In this document: piece after piece, positions 11,101-18,732 of the stretch
Position numbering within the stretch: the first letter of the stretch is position 1
Layout: each line of letters starts with the position of its first letter
Virus record (IMG/VR): IMGVR_UViG_3300034375_002979
Location: 1 to 41,790 of that record
Length of the DNA stretch: 41,790 bases
Reading direction: 5' to 3' (one strand)
Source of the DNA: a virus
The notes under the pieces: model-generated
Seen by the model: only the letters and a program-made list of their open reading frames with translations
Databases searched by the model: none
Told to the model about the DNA's origin: nothing
Made by a program: the position numbers and the translations under genes

Positions 11101-12239
11101 ATATGCGTTCAGCGACAGCCATTGCTGCTTATGATCTCGCCATGGCAAATGGGATACCATCGGAGGGCGTGCCCGCAAACAACCAAATGGCTGCAATAGA
11201 TTTCGCTGCTAAGATGGTGCGTGATGCGCACACTGGTGGTATGGCTGAAACTATGCCTCGTTGGATGCAAAACGATTTCGGTCGCGTAGTTTGGACGTTT
11301 AAAAATATCGTGTTCCAACAAGCCTACGTGCTTGGTACTGCTATGAAGCAGGCGTTCATAGACTCTGATTTACCCCCTGAAGTTAAGCGTGCCGCCATAC
11401 GCCAAGTACTTGGGACTTACGGTTTAAGCTTTGCATTCCTAGGGGTCAAAGGCATGCCGTTCTTCGGGGCAACTACCGCACTTATGCGTTTCGTGGAGTT
11501 CTTAATCCCAGATGATGACGAAGAGCCTTACGATCCCAAAGTGCAACTCAACGAAACGTTCGACGATTTTTTCTATCAGGGCATGATTGGCTCGTTGCTC
11601 AACGTAGATGTGAGTTCTCGTGCCGCGCTGGCTAACGATATTTTATGGCGGGATGACCCAAAAGCTATTGAAGACTATGGCTACGTACGCCAAGCGATGT
11701 TCCTTTTGGGCGGTCCCATGGCATCCTACGCAATTGGGGTAGAACGAGCCATTACAGAGGACTTACCAGCAGGTAGATACGATTTTGCTTTTGAAGGTGT
11801 AGCCCCTACGTTCTTACGCAACGGCGCTAAGTCCTTCCGATATATGCAGGAAGGTGCCCGCAACAGGGACGGAGACCCCATAGACACTGATATCAACGCA
11901 TGGAACTTGATGGTGCAGGCAATTGGATTTACTCCAGCCGACCTGTCTAATACTTTCGATCAGCGTTCAGCAGCTAAAAACTTCGAGAACAAGATTCTTG
12001 CAAGAAAACAACGCATACTAGATAAGTACAAAGCTGCTAAGAAAATGGGTAATCGTGAGTTAGAATCTGAGGCAGTGAGGGAAGCCCGCGAGTTTAGGCG
12101 CCAGTTCCCTACACTAATGGATGACAACACTTTAGAACGCTCATGGAAAGCAAGTGTTAGGGTGGATCGTGAAGACACAATGGCAGGCATTACCTTTACT
12201 AAGGGTCTGCGATACATGACTGACGAGTTCTTCGAATAG
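5160..12239 (+). CDS. Giant virion protein (2359 aa) with two zincin-like metallopeptidase motifs; polyvalent/ejection-type protein
   Basis: The first 30 residues (MPDGQLVRFPEGTSKEAIRS) match a short N-terminal module seen on large phage internal virion proteins. A hydrophobic Gly/Ala stretch spans about residues 120-170. Residues 300-720 are acidic or Ala/Pro/Lys-rich linkers. Two zinc-peptidase signatures follow: HELFH at 1167-1171 with REFVTW (E1237) downstream, and HESGH at 1352-1356 with EFAAE at 1396-1400. The C-terminal part (about 1860-2210) has several hydrophobic segments among charged helices, like large polyvalent protein domains. Likely role: it is ejected with the DNA, crosses the envelope and cleaves or protects against host factors. 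Multi-domain polyvalent proteins with zincins are known; the specific role here is inferred. No lysozyme or transglycosylase motif is evident. Confidence 0.82.
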   Translation: MPVVRMPDGQLVRFPEGTSKEAIRSAIQSKYPGFGKPSLGTIADRALGRGVQNLEATLKDELPAYLASIIGQDEYAKEQLAEAEQRRAAAAEQYPTQYGSFKDVESIGDVGGFIAEKFAENVPILAGLGGAAITGAVAAPFVGVGAATGATLAGALGSYSLMAPESFAGIYAETGKIEPAAASIAGAVNSALELVAPVQLVRSFSPSMRSAVVAAALKKSGMAPTLAVNAAKGVVKGAATEGLTEGAQESVNIAAENFVSENPEIFTEENISRVLESTVAGAAVGVPLGFTGGVGRGFTQRAEARRLEEEQAAAQIPEEVAIEEPVVAEQAAPEAPATVIPTDKAALNKWGMAMLGISPNAKILRPDGPLAGKDLTDPAQAAEVKTALEEYLKTAKNEKIISKVKAVLRDLEPTGTFAAEPTVAPAAPAAPVLDEDIPEPVVVKKEAAKPVAPEVAEEPAIDEELATRGFQKAEAQDETIVGEDIPEDRPLWSKDLLGFLTDEYEFTEAELAQVQNFSEPEMRDFLAEVEARDNLVFDGPLVEEEMIVPQEPPAAQPVETAVAPEDDGVGRVKDPEQAKIVFEELGVNEEESFNLTDEGFDTLVRTAQAQRAEKTAAPKEKTLEDLFAERDETFAKQRAELDARKEQLNKEAQERAQIELDRIRAAAPVAKKAAPAAKKKPPAVKKFGEDKLAFRNKPMPNKAYQELAALKAATSPQEEATDGRQVLANYLHAYSTPEGAIAAIAAESNVDYTEIENKKLAATVVDAQKAGAYINKNMDESVKDAFKKNVDFVTKELASVQRRNAKQKTNAEISKISELGRSKTEKDLSQAVNKDALKVDRKLKRKKKKLVGETPEQIAKRIDKERRDAEAESLAEFSLEAEQEGTLGYVAAIIKNAQGIAEKTEEELGPQSRSNEWVKFIASLPKTKQKTFLDSYTRISKENPNLIPESVRARVVAENKKILSQKDQKRLVKFEEKFLLKTPKYQGPELDQFVKLDLANNDLQTALDMVAKGRNARGADKNITALIQKIRSKVVGTKVALDGPGIKAANLDPLRSEALEVQAGVEGKSAVEAAKFIAKNAPTKDMQVLAAAIQNKLSAYEKAGMPVDFKVIHLGDSIPADMQSARGFQQTQIKRDKGKPVTVDLSVRVNGADVTGKVGTSYEAVTHELFHAVTTLQIFNVGELNDARTNQATADLLDVTNFVIEQYNAKVRNKEKLLPIEKAISKNQNNFLDNTREFVTWAMTNPGASEYLESIPYKKGNAFTAFVRAIRKMIGLPDSADSNTALSETIRITEVLLGKKAVAAAMRKVQAVEGAGYSATTLPNMASGAYIPGLNTIVLSTRTGLNEHTLLHESGHAALAQILNNRDHPITKKFIAFFEEVKTRLGEAYGGSDIQEFAAEFVGNGEFQALLKQIKPPKGDSLWTRIIQTIAEFFGLRKADTAYDTTLKFLNDLLDVSQGIEPTLADTLYLGNGDVNQVLGEVSDNIASRNVDAALDKLSRVKDDKARVWALGTASLSNLQNMFGETSPRYKNKNPLPIGRLLRAIEKKRGEVNTEIDKTSKNIRSMTKAEREATPAQRKAFNDLAIDGRLLGIDIFKPAPKGAKAKADYQKLMNRYKNLPKGLQEAYKTLREELDRYLKEYVELINEVLPSTAASNLLKDFATLEGVAAYVPFGRDGEYWFRYRDPENLDAEGNPKETPMAAESPRKREMAVAALKAKHGANFEVQVYDNISSMRVPKGLPEGQFVTKLVGELRNNNVDEKIVEQIYQQYVSMFPENSIIQQFKKSKNLPGMDRDVITGYSNVAIKWANKIANTRYNPEIETAITEIGRVAKEYHGGDKNITAAAKGLQMQEDFFLNPRVSPWASSLTFASYFEYILGSVSSAVVNLTGLVFMVTPMLGARTTYPKALSALQAAGVTATQDWGTTAKYKKMHDELDSRGLLKHTLAREALERGKTKGKDFNGVFYRTVDFLSTPFAASERYMRSATAIAAYDLAMANGIPSEGVPANNQMAAIDFAAKMVRDAHTGGMAETMPRWMQNDFGRVVWTFKNIVFQQAYVLGTAMKQAFIDSDLPPEVKRAAIRQVLGTYGLSFAFLGVKGMPFFGATTALMRFVEFLIPDDDEEPYDPKVQLNETFDDFFYQGMIGSLLNVDVSSRAALANDILWRDDPKAIEDYGYVRQAMFLLGGPMASYAIGVERAITEDLPAGRYDFAFEGVAPTFLRNGAKSFRYMQEGARNRDGDPIDTDINAWNLMVQAIGFTPADLSNTFDQRSAAKNFENKILARKQRILDKYKAAKKMGNRELESEAVREAREFRRQFPTLMDDNTLERSWKASVRVDREDTMAGITFTKGLRYMTDEFFE

Positions 12240-12434
12240 CTACACCCGCCAAATACGGATGCCTTGAACCCCGTCTTCTAAAACGATCTTGTGTACGAAC
12301 TTGTACTTAAGGCGTTTTAGAGTCGGGGTTATTTCTTTCAAAGCATTGGGCGGATCAAGGCAAGGTATAAAGAAAGAATACCCCACCTTAAAGTTTTTCC
12401 AGTTTATCTCGTACCTAACCTTCTCCACCTGCAT
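12240..12434 (-). CDS. Small conserved-looking protein (64 aa)
   Basis: The ATG at 12434 overlaps the 3' end of the primase-helicase gene by 20 bases, and the stop is at 12240, the base after the + strand virion gene ends. The protein ends GVQGIRIWRV. The layout is a basic N-terminus, an FKVGYSFFIP strand, a helix and a final strand ending in WR. It resembles the 72-residue protein at 19799-20017 in layout, so the two may belong to one small family. The function is unknown. A longer reading from 12494 is possible but would overlap the primase-helicase further. Confidence 0.65.
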   Translation of the reverse strand: MQVEKVRYEINWKNFKVGYSFFIPCLDPPNALKEITPTLKRLKYKFVHKIVLEDGVQGIRIWRV

Positions 12435-15282
12435 CTTCGTCACTCGTAGGTATAAGTGCATCCATGTCCAAGAAGTCTGGATGACTAGCGTCAAATATCA
12501 AACACCGTACTGCCGTGGACATTAAACTACTGCCCTTAGCTAAGCGCTTATTATCTATTTTTAATAGTACACCGTTTTTCTCTAACTGTTTTAAGGTGTC
12601 TTTGTAGTTAATTTGCAGGTCTACACAGTCATCTTTAAACGTTTTAGCGGTTATAAATAGCTTCTTTGTGTCGGGTTCATACCGCATTAAGAGCGCACCT
12701 TTTGGTAGAAGCTCTGGGAACTTACCGATGTTAGTGCGTTGGTCCACGCCGTCTTCTACTACTAACATGTTGTTGTTATGCCGGTTAATGAAGTCACCTA
12801 CCACGGTGCTAGGGTTGCTGACTGGAGCCGTTGTATCCTTGCGCATCTCAAGTACGTGCTTTGATATTTCGCTGTAGATTTTTCCAATGTTCCACCCTTC
12901 TAACAAACCTAATCTTTTAGCTATGTAGCCCCCTGCAATGTTTACCGCTAGTACAGCAGACCAGTTACGTTCCCTCTGACTAAGGCGAAGCTCTTTATCA
13001 ATCTTGGCTTGCACCTTAAAGATAAGGTCCTTTACTTCTTCTAGGTTGCCTATTACATACTGCATATAAACTTCCCCAGCTACTCCGTAGTTACTATTCA
13101 ACATGTGATCTAGTATGTCCTTTCCTTCTTGAGTAGAGATAATAGGTTCTGCCGTGTAAGGAACTTTAAATTCTAGTAGACGCATCATTTCGCCATCAGG
13201 GTTATTTTTAAGTACGCCAAGCTTTTCGTAGAACGACGCATTAGAACTTGCTATGGAGATTGTCCTCCACGTTATGCTGTTCTCCCGAAGCTCGTTTGCA
13301 CTAGCCTTTGCTTTATCTTTACCCCTACCTTGTGAGTAAGCATACAGCGTTCTTGATGCGTCAGCCGGACTCATGTTGGTTATCTCGTCCATGGTGTTAA
13401 CTATGTTATTCAAGAAACCAATCTTCAATATCTTTCCGACATCGGTATCGTCAGGCGTGCCAAGCAGCATTTCAGGATCACCAAATATGCTATTAGCCAT
13501 ACGCAAGATTGTTGTCTTGCCCGTGCCTGAGTCGGAGTGGATAAAGTTTATTACCGCACCCTTTTGCCCAGTAAACTTTAGTAGTGGGGCACCAAAACCA
13601 GACAGTGCACCAAACGCCTGCACTTCGAGTCCTTCCCTACTATACAGCTCGAAAACTTCTTTCCACCTTTCCAATGAGCCTTTCGGCTGGAAGTAAGGAA
13701 CCATATTAGCAATGGCGCTAGCAGGGGGGCTATGGTAAGTATCCGTAGCTTTTATTTCCCTGTCGCCTACAATAAATACGCTGTCGTTATCAGCCCATCC
13801 AAATTGCGATCTCATAATCTGTGCCTTGTTCACATGTTGAAGCTCTCTAATAAAAGCCAACAAGTACTCCGTTATATACTTATGACGAGTCTCGTTGCCG
13901 ACTACGCCGTACTTAGCTAGTTCTTTACGCAGCTCACCACGCTCGGTAAGCTTTGTGTTAGATACTACAAATTCCTTTACACCGTCTTTTGGTAAGTGGT
14001 GCTTGAGCACTGCGACGAACCCAATTATAGGGTCTTCCATAAGCTTAACTACGTACAAATCATTGTCGTATACGAGCTTAGGTTTAGAAGCTTCGTCTTC
14101 GTCGTCGCCGTTTTCTCCTTCTTTGTATATACCCCCGTTAGCACCTCGGAAGTAACCATCAGGGAGAGTAGGTATCTTGTGCTCTTCTACCAGTTCGCCT
14201 TCTACAGCAACCGTGACCGTAGAGCTTTTGGCTCTAGCAATGACACGACCCAGAGATATAGGACTCTTAATCTTTTCTCTGTGCGGGCAACCCTCACACC
14301 CGCCGGGGTTATTTATCTCAAACTCGACACAACTGTGTGGGCCTTTTATGCCCAGTACTTTTTTCTCTACTAGCGCATAGTCGTAGTCTGGGTGCCCTTC
14401 AGACAGCTTGTGTATCGCCGTGTCTCGGTCAGAACAAAACTTAGCAATGGATAGGGCATCGAACCAACGCGGTTCTGCGAGGGTAGCCCTGTCGGTGTAG
14501 CAGGCTGCGAGTTGATTGCACCCTTCTCCTTTACCAGTTAACTGCATGATCTTAGAGAACACGGAGTCGTTGTTTTGCATTAACGCTTTGCCCATGGCAG
14601 ACATAGGTCGCCTAGGCTTTACTGTTTCCCCTTGCGATACCCCTACAATATCTCGGATAACACCGAAGGGAATGGGGTCTACTACGCTTATAAGCTTAAC
14701 CGGCTTTGGCTCTACCCCGTCAGCGTCTCCTTTAAAGTTAAAAGAGTTGAGTGGACGTAACACCCTAGCAGACTCAAATACCTTAGTGTCTATATAGAAC
14801 TCTTTATCTATGCAGAGCTGCCTAAGTCTTTTAGCTACCAGTGTCCACTCATCCCTAGGCACATCCTCAGCCAAAGGCCAATAAGCGTGCAGCCCGTTAC
14901 CCGAGTTAACCAGCATTGGCTTCGGTAGTCCGACGTCTAAACAAAACTTACGTAGTGCTACTAGTCCGTCTTGTTGTGTTTCGTACCCACTTGGCCTGCC
15001 AGTTTTTTCGTCCGCAAAGGACTTGTTTGGTCCACAGTCTATGTCTACCCAATATGACTTGAGAGACTCGACGTTATCTTGTGTACGGCTCTTACCGTTT
15101 TCAAACTTTGCCAAAGCAAAGAATACGCACCATCTATCTGCTACATATTTTTCTATCTCGGCGTCTAGTTCCTCTCTGGTTTCCACCATAAACTGACGCG
15201 TTGTAGTCTTATCTTTGACCGCAAGAAAACCGTACCACCCACCCGCAGGGCGTACTAGGTCTATGAGGTCTGCGTTTTCCAT
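12415..15282 (-). CDS. Primase-helicase (AEP-type primase fused to a DUF927-like helicase domain)
   Basis: The protein has 955 residues. The N-terminal part looks like an archaeo-eukaryotic-type primase: WVDIDCG with acidic D80 and D82, then SGNGLHAYW with H132, then ESARVLRPLNSFNFK. A Cys cluster (CEGCPH, about residue 330) may bind zinc. The C-terminal half has a Walker A GTGKTT with K589 and a Walker B-like MDE (D632, E633), in a context like DUF927 helicases. Role: primer synthesis and fork unwinding for phage replication. It is the last large gene of a leftward unit with HTH, SSB-like and coiled-coil genes. The start is an ATG with GGAG upstream. Confidence 0.87.
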   Translation of the reverse strand: MENADLIDLVRPAGGWYGFLAVKDKTTTRQFMVETREELDAEIEKYVADRWCVFFALAKFENGKSRTQDNVESLKSYWVDIDCGPNKSFADEKTGRPSGYETQQDGLVALRKFCLDVGLPKPMLVNSGNGLHAYWPLAEDVPRDEWTLVAKRLRQLCIDKEFYIDTKVFESARVLRPLNSFNFKGDADGVEPKPVKLISVVDPIPFGVIRDIVGVSQGETVKPRRPMSAMGKALMQNNDSVFSKIMQLTGKGEGCNQLAACYTDRATLAEPRWFDALSIAKFCSDRDTAIHKLSEGHPDYDYALVEKKVLGIKGPHSCVEFEINNPGGCEGCPHREKIKSPISLGRVIARAKSSTVTVAVEGELVEEHKIPTLPDGYFRGANGGIYKEGENGDDEDEASKPKLVYDNDLYVVKLMEDPIIGFVAVLKHHLPKDGVKEFVVSNTKLTERGELRKELAKYGVVGNETRHKYITEYLLAFIRELQHVNKAQIMRSQFGWADNDSVFIVGDREIKATDTYHSPPASAIANMVPYFQPKGSLERWKEVFELYSREGLEVQAFGALSGFGAPLLKFTGQKGAVINFIHSDSGTGKTTILRMANSIFGDPEMLLGTPDDTDVGKILKIGFLNNIVNTMDEITNMSPADASRTLYAYSQGRGKDKAKASANELRENSITWRTISIASSNASFYEKLGVLKNNPDGEMMRLLEFKVPYTAEPIISTQEGKDILDHMLNSNYGVAGEVYMQYVIGNLEEVKDLIFKVQAKIDKELRLSQRERNWSAVLAVNIAGGYIAKRLGLLEGWNIGKIYSEISKHVLEMRKDTTAPVSNPSTVVGDFINRHNNNMLVVEDGVDQRTNIGKFPELLPKGALLMRYEPDTKKLFITAKTFKDDCVDLQINYKDTLKQLEKNGVLLKIDNKRLAKGSSLMSTAVRCLIFDASHPDFLDMDALIPTSDEDAGGEG

Positions 15283-15286
15283 TAGG

Positions 15287-15520
15287 CTACTGCTCCAACT
15301 TTGCTATGAATTTTTCTATCTTCATTGCTACTGGGGCTTTAGGATTGGAAACTCCTGCAAACCAGTTATAGACGGCTTGACGGCTGACATCTAATTTCTT
15401 AGCCACTTCGGCAACGGGCACATCGTGTTTGATGCACACCGCGCCAAAGTAAACGCCAAGAAGCTTTTTGTCGGCAGCCTTATTTAACTCCATAAGTTTT
15501 AGGCTATATCCGTAACTCAT
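15287..15520 (-). CDS. Small Cro/C1-type helix-turn-helix DNA-binding protein (77 aa)
   Basis: The core PVAEVAKKLDVSRQAVYNWF, at about residues 34-53, is a textbook helix-turn-helix: A/V at the first helix, then a turn, then SRQAVYNW as the recognition helix. The rest is short and helical, so it is probably a dimeric regulator without an effector domain. Its ATG overlaps the stop of the SSB-like gene as TAATG, so translation is coupled. It is a candidate regulator of phage promoters or of the repeated palindrome at 25951-33939, but no target is shown. It could also be a modulator of replication, given its position. Confidence 0.85.
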   Translation of the reverse strand: MSYGYSLKLMELNKAADKKLLGVYFGAVCIKHDVPVAEVAKKLDVSRQAVYNWFAGVSNPKAPVAMKIEKFIAKLEQ

Positions 15521-16425
15521 TAGGCGTCTTCACTCCCCCACTCGTCAATAATAGATGCTAGCGGGTCTTCGCTTTCAGCCGCAGGAGTTTCTTCTTCCTT
15601 CTTCTTAGTACGCTTTACTGGCTCCGCTACTTCTTCCTCTTCAGGTTCTTCGGAACGCGTGACTACAGGTGCAGGCTTATCAAGCTTTGGAGTTTTGCTT
15701 ACTCCATCAGTCTGCGCAGCAGTGAGCTTAGTGTACATCTCGGTCTCAGGGCGTTCTTGTGCCGCCAAAACTAGCGCATATTCTGCATCGCTGACCTCGC
15801 GTACTGGAGAGAATACTAGCTCCATAGTTTCTGCGTTGCTGTCGAAGCTTATGTTAGTTACAACGAGGTCAGGTGACATGCCGTTATTTACGAGGAACTT
15901 AACGTAGCTTTCGAAAGGGTGGATGTTGCCAGTGCCTTTACCGAACAGAGATTTTGCTGGGATGTTAAACTGGTACACTGTGCCAGACTCATCACCCTCA
16001 AGCATTAGAGAAACTCGGCGTTGGTAGCGACAAGCTTTACCGCCATTATCACCCGAGCCTTTTATGTTTCTAGGGCAGTCTGCGCAGTTACCATGCTGTG
16101 GGTCGGATGCACCTGCTTCAGGCTTGTCGCCGTTGTTTGACCAGCAGTTAGGTAGCGTAGCTTCTTTGTTGGGGTCGAACTTTTCCTTGTAGTAGATGCG
16201 AGAGACATTAGTCAGCATGCCAACAACAATAGCATTGAACTCACCTCGGATAGCGTTACCAACTTGCTCTCCGTTAACCATCTTCTTAAACGTGCCGTTG
16301 ATGTTAGCCTGAATGCGGCGGTTGCTTACTGTAGAAGTAGTGGCAAGCTTTTGTGCCAAGGCGCTTTGGCGGCGCTCTGTAGACACGCCGGTTTGTCCTG
16401 TAAAAATTGAAACATTGTTACTCAT
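15520..16425 (-). CDS. Probable single-stranded DNA-binding protein (301 aa)
   Basis: The C-terminus is a long acidic tail with a charged linker, ending DPLASIIDEWGSEDA, as in many phage and bacterial ssDNA-binding proteins where the tail recruits replication partners. The central region has a possible zinc site: a Cys near residue 93, then CADCPR and a later Cys-Arg-Tyr. Strand-rich sequence follows. The gene lies directly upstream of the HTH and primase-helicase genes and downstream of a coiled-coil gene, a replication context. I see no OB-fold signature strong enough for certainty. AGGAAA lies upstream of the ATG. Confidence 0.65.
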   Translation of the reverse strand: MSNNVSIFTGQTGVSTERRQSALAQKLATTSTVSNRRIQANINGTFKKMVNGEQVGNAIRGEFNAIVVGMLTNVSRIYYKEKFDPNKEATLPNCWSNNGDKPEAGASDPQHGNCADCPRNIKGSGDNGGKACRYQRRVSLMLEGDESGTVYQFNIPAKSLFGKGTGNIHPFESYVKFLVNNGMSPDLVVTNISFDSNAETMELVFSPVREVSDAEYALVLAAQERPETEMYTKLTAAQTDGVSKTPKLDKPAPVVTRSEEPEEEEVAEPVKRTKKKEEETPAAESEDPLASIIDEWGSEDA

Positions 16426-16436
16426 TATAAGATTTC

Positions 16437-16826
16437 CTATTTCTTAGTTGGTTTACGTATAGAGACAGCATACTTACGGTCTGATTGCAGTCCGATAGGC
16501 AGTGCGTCGGGGTTTTCTTCGAGAAACTCTTTCATGTGGGCGTTATGAATTCGTTTCTCTAGTAGATGATAAGCATCGTTTTCTGCGATGAACTTATACA
16601 TTTGGTCCCAATCGCTAGTCCAGTAGGAGGAATAAACCCTGCGGGTCAGCGTACCAAAGGGAGTCTTTATGCTATCTATATCTTCCTTGGAACATAGGTC
16701 TAGCATGCTGGCACTAACGAGTGCCTGTTTTTCTTTTAGTGCTTTTATCTCGTCTTCTTTTGCTTGGATGGCTTCGCGTAGTTTTATGTACGCTGCCACC
16801 ATCTTTCCTGCTGTTTTGTCTTCCAT
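16437..16826 (-). CDS. Coiled-coil protein of unknown function (129 aa), first gene of the primase unit
   Basis: Residues 10-45 form a charged coiled coil (EAIQAKEDEIKALKEKQ). A conserved-looking block follows: FGTLTRRVYSSYWTSDWDQ, then LLEKRIHNAHMKEFLEENPD and a final strand YAVSIRKP. The shape recalls Gam-like or host-nuclease-inhibitor proteins, but I cannot confirm that. The ATG has AAGGAG six bases upstream and lies about 24 nt from the predicted start point of the promoter at 16857-16884. The product is therefore made with the SSB-like, HTH and primase-helicase proteins. Confidence 0.75.
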   Translation of the reverse strand: MEDKTAGKMVAAYIKLREAIQAKEDEIKALKEKQALVSASMLDLCSKEDIDSIKTPFGTLTRRVYSSYWTSDWDQMYKFIAENDAYHLLEKRIHNAHMKEFLEENPDALPIGLQSDRKYAVSIRKPTKK

Positions 16827-16856
16827 TGCTCCTTCCTTCCAATAAGGGGGATAGAG

Positions 16857-16884
16857 AGAATACCATTTGGATAGACAATGTCAA
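16857..16884 (-). promoter_or_regulatory. Sigma-70 type promoter for the coiled-coil/SSB/HTH/primase unit
   Basis: On the - strand, TTGACA (16884-16879) is followed by 16 bases and TATTCT (16862-16857). The predicted start is near 16850, giving a leader of about 24 nt with AAGGAG. The -35 box is followed by TTGTCTA, shared in part with the other three promoters of this window. Confidence 0.8.
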
Positions 16885-16887
16885 CAG

Positions 16888-18438
16888 TTATTCTATTTCT
16901 TTTCTATAAAGTTCTACAATCTTGTTGTGGTTAAGAACATTGTTTTTCAGCATCGCGTACAGCCTAGCCTCAACCTCACTACCTTGTATGTGCACGATGG
17001 TCATACTGTGCTTTTGCCCCGGCCTGTCTATACGGGCATTGGCTTGCAAGTAAGTTTCTACGCTAGTTACAGGGGCGTACCAAATTATAGTATCCGCCGC
17101 TGTCAGGGTAAGTCCGTGCGATGCAGCTTGTGGTTGTATGATAAGTACTTGCGGGTCAGCTTTGGTTTGGAAGTCTTTGAAAATTTTACTGCGGTTGTTT
17201 AACGTAACCTTACCCGAGATGATTTCCGACGGTATTTTGTTCTTGTTTAGAAAGTCCTTTAGCAAATCTATCGTGTGCGTAAAAGGAACAAAAACCAATA
17301 CTTTATGCGGAGCTTCGTTGATAACCTCAAGTACTACATTAAGTCTATTCTTCACATCGAACTGCACAACTTCTCTATCGTCCGAGTAGACCGCACCTCC
17401 TGATATTTGCAGCAACTTATTTAAGTTAGTAGCGGCGTTTACAGAAGTTATCTGCTCACCTGCTGCCTGCATAGTCATTTGTTTTTTAAGGAGTTTATAA
17501 TACTTTTCTTGCTGCGCAGTAAGCGGGGCTTCTCTTTCTACAGAAACAACAGACGGCAAGTCTAGGCACTGATCTTTCTCAAACCTAATTGCAGGCTGCA
17601 ATACTTTATGCACAATCTTGTCCGCATTAGGCTTAGGACGCCAGATGTGCTGCGCCACCTTATACATGACTGCATCACGGTAGGGAGTGTAATACTTAGG
17701 TACTCGGTGTGGGCTTACTAACTTAGCTAAGCCGTAGGCATCTAGAGGAGATTGCGCTGCCGGTGTACCAGTTAGCATCCACAACCTGTCAATTCCTTTA
17801 CACAAATCCCGCATTACTTTCCATCTATTGGTTTGCGAGTTCTTGTATGCGTTAGCCTCGTCCACTACGATGAGATCGAAGTTGCCTCGCAAGATCGTGT
17901 CTTTCACCACGGCAACGCCGTCGAAGTTTATTACGACAAACTCAGAACCGGCGTTGATTATCTTCTCTCTTGTAGTAGCGGAGCCATGTGCAACTGAACA
18001 ACTACGGTGCATGGCGAACTTAAATAAGTCTTCTTGCCAAGCGGACTTCATAATAGAAAGCGGGCACACGACAAGCACGCGCTTCACCAAGCCCAGTTTC
18101 ATGAGGTAGTCTACTGCCCAGATAACCGATGCCGTCTTTCCCGTACCTGCCTCGTTAAAACAGAACGCTTTCTTGTACAGGCTTAGGAATGATGCGGTTT
18201 CTTTCTGGTGGTCAAAGGGCGTTAGCTTGCCAGTCCATTCGTAGTCTCTAAGCATAGGAGACGGCACTTCTTTAGCGCCTAACTCAGCAAGAGCAGAAGC
18301 TTCTTCATACTCCCACTTAACCGCTAGCTCTACAAAACCGTCCTTTTCACCGACTCGTTTGCAGTTCTTTATTTTATCCGTGACTAACTCTGGGCGCCGA
18401 GTCTTGAGAACTAGCGCCTTATCTTTAACTATTCTCAT
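16888..18438 (-). CDS. SNF2-family DNA helicase/translocase
   Basis: The protein has 516 residues. Motif I is NEAGTGKTAS (K101), with VLVVCPLSIMKSAW as motif Ia. Motif II is DEAN at 193-196 in place of the usual DEAH, and motif III is LTGTPA at 222-227. The C-terminal lobe has ASHGLTLTAADTIIWY and LQANARIDRPGQ, the SNF2 motif V and VI forms. It is likely an ATP-driven dsDNA translocase used in phage replication or recombination. The ATG overlaps the stop of the upstream small gene as ATGA. SNF2 helicases are common in phages of this type. The DEAN variant should still bind Mg-ATP. Confidence 0.93.
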   Translation of the reverse strand: MRIVKDKALVLKTRRPELVTDKIKNCKRVGEKDGFVELAVKWEYEEASALAELGAKEVPSPMLRDYEWTGKLTPFDHQKETASFLSLYKKAFCFNEAGTGKTASVIWAVDYLMKLGLVKRVLVVCPLSIMKSAWQEDLFKFAMHRSCSVAHGSATTREKIINAGSEFVVINFDGVAVVKDTILRGNFDLIVVDEANAYKNSQTNRWKVMRDLCKGIDRLWMLTGTPAAQSPLDAYGLAKLVSPHRVPKYYTPYRDAVMYKVAQHIWRPKPNADKIVHKVLQPAIRFEKDQCLDLPSVVSVEREAPLTAQQEKYYKLLKKQMTMQAAGEQITSVNAATNLNKLLQISGGAVYSDDREVVQFDVKNRLNVVLEVINEAPHKVLVFVPFTHTIDLLKDFLNKNKIPSEIISGKVTLNNRSKIFKDFQTKADPQVLIIQPQAASHGLTLTAADTIIWYAPVTSVETYLQANARIDRPGQKHSMTIVHIQGSEVEARLYAMLKNNVLNHNKIVELYRKEIE

Positions 18439-18731
18439 GCTTTAGACGTCTTCTTGCGCTCACGCTTACTGGTTTCAGATACAAGGTTGCCCTTGGAATC
18501 TCGCTTGAAGGAACGGTTGCGGCTCGCTGTCTCTACCTTAGTGCCGTCAGAGTTTTTACCACCCTTGTCCATAGCCTTCTTATGCGCTACGTCCTTGCCG
18601 TCACCTTTACTTACTTTACCTTCTCGCTCAGCTTTGCGGCGGGCAGCGTTGCGCTCAGCGCGTTTTTTCTTTTGCTCTTCGGTGCCTTGGTACTTAGCGT
18701 ACTCGGCTTTGTAATCTCTTTGCTTAGCCAT
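18435..18731 (-). CDS. Small very basic phage protein (98 aa), possibly a degenerate HNH-like fold
   Basis: I place the start at the ATG at 18731, which has AGGAAA upstream and lies one base after the upstream stop, rather than at the longer reading from 18755. The protein is about 40% Lys/Arg and contains YQGTEEQKKKRAERNAARR, then GDGKDVAHKKAMDKGG and ASRNRSFKRD. The DVAH...GG...NRSF order recalls HNH-related small cyanophage proteins, in which DVDH precedes a GG turn. Here the first His position is Ala-His, so nuclease activity is doubtful. DNA binding is likely from charge. The function is unknown. Confidence 0.72.
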   Translation of the reverse strand: MAKQRDYKAEYAKYQGTEEQKKKRAERNAARRKAEREGKVSKGDGKDVAHKKAMDKGGKNSDGTKVETASRNRSFKRDSKGNLVSETSKRERKKTSKA

Positions 18732-18732
18732 A

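Noticed and set aside
5753-12217. Many opposite-strand frames under the 2359-residue gene
   Set aside because: No ribosome-binding sites or known motifs; composition reflects the reverse complement of a Glu/Ala/Lys-rich gene.
5160-12239. Lysozyme or transglycosylase domain in the giant virion protein
   Set aside because: I looked for the usual E-S and GLMQ-type motifs and found none.
18435-18731. Calling the basic 98-residue protein an HNH endonuclease
   Set aside because: The first His/Asp pattern is incomplete and no second metal ligand set is clear.
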